Origin: NC2004 sp050874905
GTDB taxonomy: Bacteria; Bacillota; Clostridia; Lachnospirales; Lachnospiraceae
Assembly: GCA_050874905.1 (NCBI GenBank)
Contig: JBNMLP010000009.1
Coordinates: forward strand, 53,968-117,967
Direction of reading: 5' to 3'
Length of the DNA stretch: 64,000 bases
Shown here: piece by piece, positions 60,688 through 64,000 of the stretch
How the letters are laid out: each line of letters opens with the position of its first letter
How positions within the stretch are numbered: position 1 is the first letter of the stretch
The notes under the pieces: generated by a model
Database searches by the model: none
Seen by the model: only the letters and a program-made list of their open reading frames with translations
Told to the model about the DNA's origin: nothing
Position numbers and translations under genes: made by a program

Positions 60688-60829
60688 GCAGAAAACTTCC
60701 ATTTTGGACACTTTTATGTCATATTCTGTCGGTTTCCTGTAGAAAATGGCAGGCAGGAACCAAAGAAAAAGCCTTATCCAAACTGCACCGTGCGAGGAAA
60801 TACTGCTATAAATCAAGCGGGAAATATGG

Positions 60830-60835
60830 TAAAAT
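60830..60835 (+). promoter_or_regulatory. Extended -10 promoter for the LytTR-FHA cluster
   Basis: TGGTAAAAT on the plus strand, 52 nt before ATG 60887. The -35 box is weak. The 262-nt gap shared by the two divergent genes holds no ORF. Confidence 0.45.
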
Positions 60836-60886
60836 AAAGGCATTGAACCAGATATAACGTATCGAAACAAGAGAGGAATACAACAA

Positions 60887-61537
60887 ATGAGTGAAAGACA
60901 TTATCATTCCGGGTATCTTTCCGTTTCCAGCCGTGGCACGGATTACCGGATCCCGATCGATTCCATTTTATACATAGAAAGTAACAATCGAAAGCTGACC
61001 ATTCATACAGAAGAGGAAACCTATAGCTGCTATGAAAAGCTGAATGTGATGGAACAGAATCTTTATCAGTCGGCATTTGTACGCTGCCATCAAAGCTATC
61101 TTGTTGCTGCCGATCAGATCGCAGGATATGATGATCACAACATCCTGCTGTCCGGCTCCAAAGATCAGATTCCGGTCAGCCGCCAATATCAGAAAAAGAT
61201 CCGCACCTACCTGCAAACCCAGCCAACCGGCGGCACCCTGTTATGTACCGCCGGAATCTATCAGGGTTCTCTCATCAGAATAAAGGCAGAGCAATCGGTT
61301 TTGATCGGACGGGACGGTCACCTCTGTGATATTGTGATCAACCTTCCACTGGTAAGCCGCGTGCATTGTGAGATGCTGTACCATAAAAATACACGGGAAT
61401 ACATCTTAACGGATCATTCCAGCAATGGTACCTTTCTTGCCGGAGCCAGGCGTCTCGTTCCTGAGGAAGCCTATACACTACAGCCCGGAGCTGAGATATG
61501 CTTTGGAGATCCGCACAATATATACCGATTATTATAA
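60887..61537 (+). CDS. LytTR-FHA fusion regulator
   Basis: This 216-residue protein joins a LytTR DNA-binding domain (about 10-110: ILYIESNNRKLTIHTEEET, FVRCHQSYLV, ISGSKDQIPVSRQY-like) to an FHA domain (about 128-212) with the phosphothreonine-binding motifs GRDG (141-144), SRVH (157-160) and NGT (180-182). There is no receiver domain. FHA domains bind phosphothreonine, so its DNA binding could depend on the Ser/Thr kinase encoded two genes on. It starts with GAGAGG upstream of ATG 60887. It leads a plus-strand unit of three genes. Confidence 0.9.
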   Translation: MSERHYHSGYLSVSSRGTDYRIPIDSILYIESNNRKLTIHTEEETYSCYEKLNVMEQNLYQSAFVRCHQSYLVAADQIAGYDDHNILLSGSKDQIPVSRQYQKKIRTYLQTQPTGGTLLCTAGIYQGSLIRIKAEQSVLIGRDGHLCDIVINLPLVSRVHCEMLYHKNTREYILTDHSSNGTFLAGARRLVPEEAYTLQPGAEICFGDPHNIYRLL

Positions 61538-61553
61538 AGGAAGGAGCATTGCC

Positions 61554-62099
61554 ATGAATATGATCAAATGTCCCAACGGACACCTCTATCATGCAGATAA
61601 ATTAGAATCCTGCCCCTATTGTTCCTCTCAGGCCGCAGGGGGAGAAGTAGAGGATCTGCAGGGACGAAAGCAAAGTCAGATAGAAACGCTGATCCCCGAT
61701 AAAGCGATCTCCGCTTCTGCCGCCCAGCTTATCCATAAAACTGTAGCCGGCTGGCTTGTTGTCGTCCACGGAAGCATGAAAGGAGACTTTTTTCCACTTT
61801 TCGCAGGCGACAATCATATCGGACGGGATTCTACGATGGACATCGCACTTTATCAGGAACCGACGGTTTCCCGCTTTGACCACGCCATTCTCTCTTATCC
61901 CTCTGACGGAAAACGCATTACCCTGACGCCGGGAGCAGAAACCAGATCCCATACTCTGCTCAACGACACGCTGCTCCATCCAACGCAGTCCAAAGTGCTT
62001 CGTGCCTATGACCGCATCTGGCTCGGAAACTGCAAACTGGTCTTTGTTCCGCTTTGCGGTTCTCATTTTAACTGGGAGTGGGAGGATGACGAAGCATGA
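61554..62099 (+). CDS. Zinc-ribbon FHA-domain protein
   Basis: This 181-residue protein begins with a short metal-binding-like segment (CPNGHLYHADKLESCPYC: Cys 6, 20, 23 with His 10 and 13), then an FHA-like domain (about 65-170) with IGRDSTMDI (89-97), VSRFDHA (105-111) and a modified end. AAGGAG lies seven bases before ATG 61554; an upstream extension is rejected. It overlaps the kinase start by 4 nt (ATGA). Confidence 0.85.
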   Translation: MNMIKCPNGHLYHADKLESCPYCSSQAAGGEVEDLQGRKQSQIETLIPDKAISASAAQLIHKTVAGWLVVVHGSMKGDFFPLFAGDNHIGRDSTMDIALYQEPTVSRFDHAILSYPSDGKRITLTPGAETRSHTLLNDTLLHPTQSKVLRAYDRIWLGNCKLVFVPLCGSHFNWEWEDDEA

Positions 62100-63478
62100 T
62101 ACGAGAGCCTGCACAGACCAAAAGCAGAGCCCTTCCCAAAGGGTATGCGCTGCCCCATCATTATGTGGTAGAAGATATATTGGGCGAAGGAGGATTTGGC
62201 ATTACTTATCGCTGCCGGTTAGAGCATACGAAAGAGTATGCCGCAGTAAAAGAATCTTTCCCTCCTACACTCGCTTACCGGCAGGGAGATTCCTATGACC
62301 TTACGATCCTGCAGGGACAGGAAGCGTTATTTCAGAGGCAAATGGATCATGTCATGCGGGAAGCACGCATTTTAATGGAGCTATCCAAGCTTGATGCCAT
62401 CGTCAATATCAGAGATGTCTTTTCTGCCAACCATACCATTTACCTGGTACTCGATCTGGTAGAGGGCATAACGCTGGCGCAGCATGTCAAAGAACACGGC
62501 CCCCTTCCCTATGACGAGCTGGAAGCGTTGATCACTCCGGTTATGAGGGCACTCATACAGGTTCATAAAAAAGGATTTCTGCACCGTGACATCAGCCCGG
62601 AAAATCTGGTGCTTGAACCGGATCACAAGCTGACCCTGATCGATTTTGGATCTGCGACCATAACGGCAGACTTTTCTTCCAAAGAAACCACCGTTATTTT
62701 GAAAAAAGGCTATGCGCCACCGGAACAATATCTGCCTGACGGAAATCTGGGACCATGGACTGACGTGTACAGTCTCTGTGCTACCATGTACTATGCTTTA
62801 ACCGGATTTCCACCACCAGAAGCCTTGCAGCGTTATCAGGGGGAGGCACTGCCCGCTCTGACAGATCACGCCCCGCTCATAAGCTGGAAAGCAGCTGCCA
62901 TCGAAAAGGGCCTTAGTTTAGCCGAAACAGACCGTTATCCGACGATGGAGCAGCTGTATCAATCGCTGCTCATACCACCGCTCACATTGCTATCCGGTCA
63001 AAAAAACGACAGTCTTAACAATGAGTCCGCAAAAACAGTGCTGCCTTCTGCATTGCCAAAAGAAGCAGTGAAAAAATCCCGGAAACAGAACCGGCTCCAA
63101 AAAGCCGGCTATCTAATCCTTCTGCTCCTTTTCTCAGCAGTGTTTCTGGGAATCGGTATGCGGCTGACGAAGCAGTCCGGAAATGATGCTGCCAGTACAA
63201 CAAGGGAACCTACTGTTTCCACGACAAGCTCTACTACCAAAAGTTCCAAAGAAGCTGCTACCAGCACGCAAAAAGTAACCGAACAGAAAAAGAAGGAGAA
63301 AAAAGCTGCAACTACCACTGCTGCCAGCACCAGACAGACTACCCAGTCAAGCACAACTGCCACTCCCGGCAGCAACACCAACTCGTCCCAAAAGACGGAA
63401 ACAAAAAAAGACTCCTCGAAAAAGGATGAATTTCTTAAACTCACAGAGGAAGATCCTTACGAAAGTTTTTCTGACTGA
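62096..63478 (+). CDS. Membrane Ser/Thr protein kinase with Thr-rich tail
   Basis: This 460-residue kinase has the Gly-loop GEGGFGITY (30-38), catalytic Lys52 (AAVKE), HRDISPENL (163-171), DFG (183-185) and KKGYAPPEQY in the activation region. A membrane helix follows (about 338-355), then a Thr/Ser/Lys-rich tail of about 100 residues (TTSSTTKSS, TTAASTRQTT) predicted outside the cell. There are no PASTA repeats, so it differs from PknB/PrkC. It likely phosphorylates Thr residues read by the two FHA proteins. The Thr-rich tail resembles linkers of nearby secreted proteins. Confidence 0.92.
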   Translation: MIREPAQTKSRALPKGYALPHHYVVEDILGEGGFGITYRCRLEHTKEYAAVKESFPPTLAYRQGDSYDLTILQGQEALFQRQMDHVMREARILMELSKLDAIVNIRDVFSANHTIYLVLDLVEGITLAQHVKEHGPLPYDELEALITPVMRALIQVHKKGFLHRDISPENLVLEPDHKLTLIDFGSATITADFSSKETTVILKKGYAPPEQYLPDGNLGPWTDVYSLCATMYYALTGFPPPEALQRYQGEALPALTDHAPLISWKAAAIEKGLSLAETDRYPTMEQLYQSLLIPPLTLLSGQKNDSLNNESAKTVLPSALPKEAVKKSRKQNRLQKAGYLILLLLFSAVFLGIGMRLTKQSGNDAASTTREPTVSTTSSTTKSSKEAATSTQKVTEQKKKEKKAATTTAASTRQTTQSSTTATPGSNTNSSQKTETKKDSSKKDEFLKLTEEDPYESFSD

Positions 63479-63489
63479 AAACAAAATAA

Positions 63490-63528
63490 CGGACAGATCA
63501 CGCCGCTATGCATGATCTGCCCGTTTTT
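63490..63528. terminator. Bidirectional terminator between kinase and FN3-like protein
   Basis: CGGACAGATC pairs with GATCTGCCCG around a 14-nt loop, with five T on the plus side and a T-rich stretch on the minus side. Confidence 0.82.
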
Positions 63529-63539
63529 CTTTTTCTTTC

Positions 63540-64000
63540 TTATTTTTTGATCTTTACTTTCTTTGCTTTGGAATATGCTCCCCAGCCGGCTGCATTTTTG
63601 GCTCTGACTCTTACATAATATGTCTTGCCCTTTTTCAGCTTTTTGATCGTAACACTGGTCTTCTTTGTTGTTACTTTCTTTGCCGCCTTGAAGTTCTTCT
63701 TTAAACTATAGCTGATCTCATACTTTTTAGCATTCTTTACGGCTGCCCATTTTACGGTCAGCTTCTTACCCTTGCCATTTTTAGCAGAAGTTACTTTCAC
63801 CTTTGCCGGCTTGGACACAGTTGGTGTTGCTGCCGGTGCTTCTGTTGTTGCAGGAGCGGATGTGGTGGCAGTTCCCTGACCACCTGGAGCTGTGGTTGTG
63901 TTGCCAGGGGTAGTGGTCGTTCCTCCCGGTGTTGTCGTTGTTCCTCCCGGCGTCGTTGTTCCTCCCGGTGTTGTTGTTCCTCCCGGTGTTGTTGTTCCTC
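63540..64000 (-). CDS. Secreted FN3-like protein, 3' part (open at window edge)
   Basis: The C-terminal part of a longer gene: from the window edge the frame reads TPGG repeats, then a TTEAPAATPT linker, then an FN3-like domain (KKLTVKWAAVKNAKKYEISY, KTYYVRVRAKNAAGWGAYSK) with a basic Lys-rich end. The internal GTG at 63818 is not a likely start because the frame is open beyond it. Such domains are common at the ends of Lachnospiraceae surface proteins. Confidence 0.85.
   Translation of the reverse strand, partial: GTTTPGGTTTPGGTTTPGGTTTTPGGTTTTPGNTTTAPGGQGTATTSAPATTEAPAATPTVSKPAKVKVTSAKNGKGKKLTVKWAAVKNAKKYEISYSLKKNFKAAKKVTTKKTSVTIKKLKKGKTYYVRVRAKNAAGWGAYSKAKKVKIKK
63895..64000 (-). repeat. 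TPGG-encoding short tandem repeats
   Basis: The minus strand repeats GGAACAACAACACCGGGA-type units of 15-18 bp coding for T-T-T-P-G-G; the copy number may extend past the window. Confidence 0.8.

Noticed and set aside
1..64000. CRISPR array or prophage
   Set aside because: No regularly spaced direct repeats with unique spacers and no phage structural genes were seen.

Overview
The window looks like a chromosomal segment of a Gram-positive Clostridia bacterium, most likely family Lachnospiraceae. The evidence is the complete S10-spc-alpha ribosomal protein cluster in Firmicutes order, zinc-type S14 and L36, sigma-A type promoters with strong GGAGG ribosome binding sites, and secreted proteins with Ig-like, FN3-like, InlB-like and BspA-type leucine-rich repeats joined by Thr/Glu/Ala linkers. 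The genus cannot be fixed from sequence reading alone. Almost all genes lie on the minus strand, so transcription runs from high to low coordinates. The exceptions are the genes of one mobile element and a three-gene kinase cluster near the right end.

Left part (1-20 kb): the 5' part of a large secreted beta-helix-type protein; a membrane protein fused to a cytidylate-kinase-like domain; a run of hybrid histidine kinase, two MATE exporters, mannose-6-phosphate isomerase and PTS enzyme I; then an ABC ATPase/permease pair. The permease gene is cut by a 3,301-bp transposon (13223-16523). It has TGTCA termini, a 6-bp target duplication, and three genes: a DUF6431-like zinc-ribbon protein, a DDE transposase and an AAA+ ATPase. 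Removing the element and one target copy rejoins the permease in frame. Next come a small membrane protein, an AT-rich trio of overlapping small genes, and rplM-rpsI with a sigma-A promoter and a structured leader.

Middle (20-50 kb): a PAS-fold protein, an approximately 2,000-residue secreted adhesin split by a frameshift, and a LytS-type histidine kinase with its response regulator. This block lies between truA and rplM, which are neighbours in many Firmicutes. Then follow truA, ecfT, a fused double EcfA ATPase, and the ribosomal cluster from rplQ back to rpsJ. The cluster includes rpoA, infA, map, adk and secY. It has a strong promoter and a folded leader ahead of rpsJ, and an internal promoter ahead of rpmJ.

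Right part (50-64 kb): an rRNA-type SAM methyltransferase, a membrane protein, a sodium/proline symporter, tRNA-Leu(CAG), galE, two tandem BspA-like secreted proteins, a secreted penicillin-binding/beta-lactamase-fold protein, an Ig-like secreted protein, a divergent plus-strand cluster (LytTR-FHA, zinc-ribbon-FHA, Ser/Thr kinase), and the C-terminus of another secreted FN3-like protein with a TPGG repeat linker.

The two most notable items are the well-delimited DUF6431/DDE/AAA+ transposon and the LytTR-FHA/FHA/kinase signalling cluster set among cell-surface genes.
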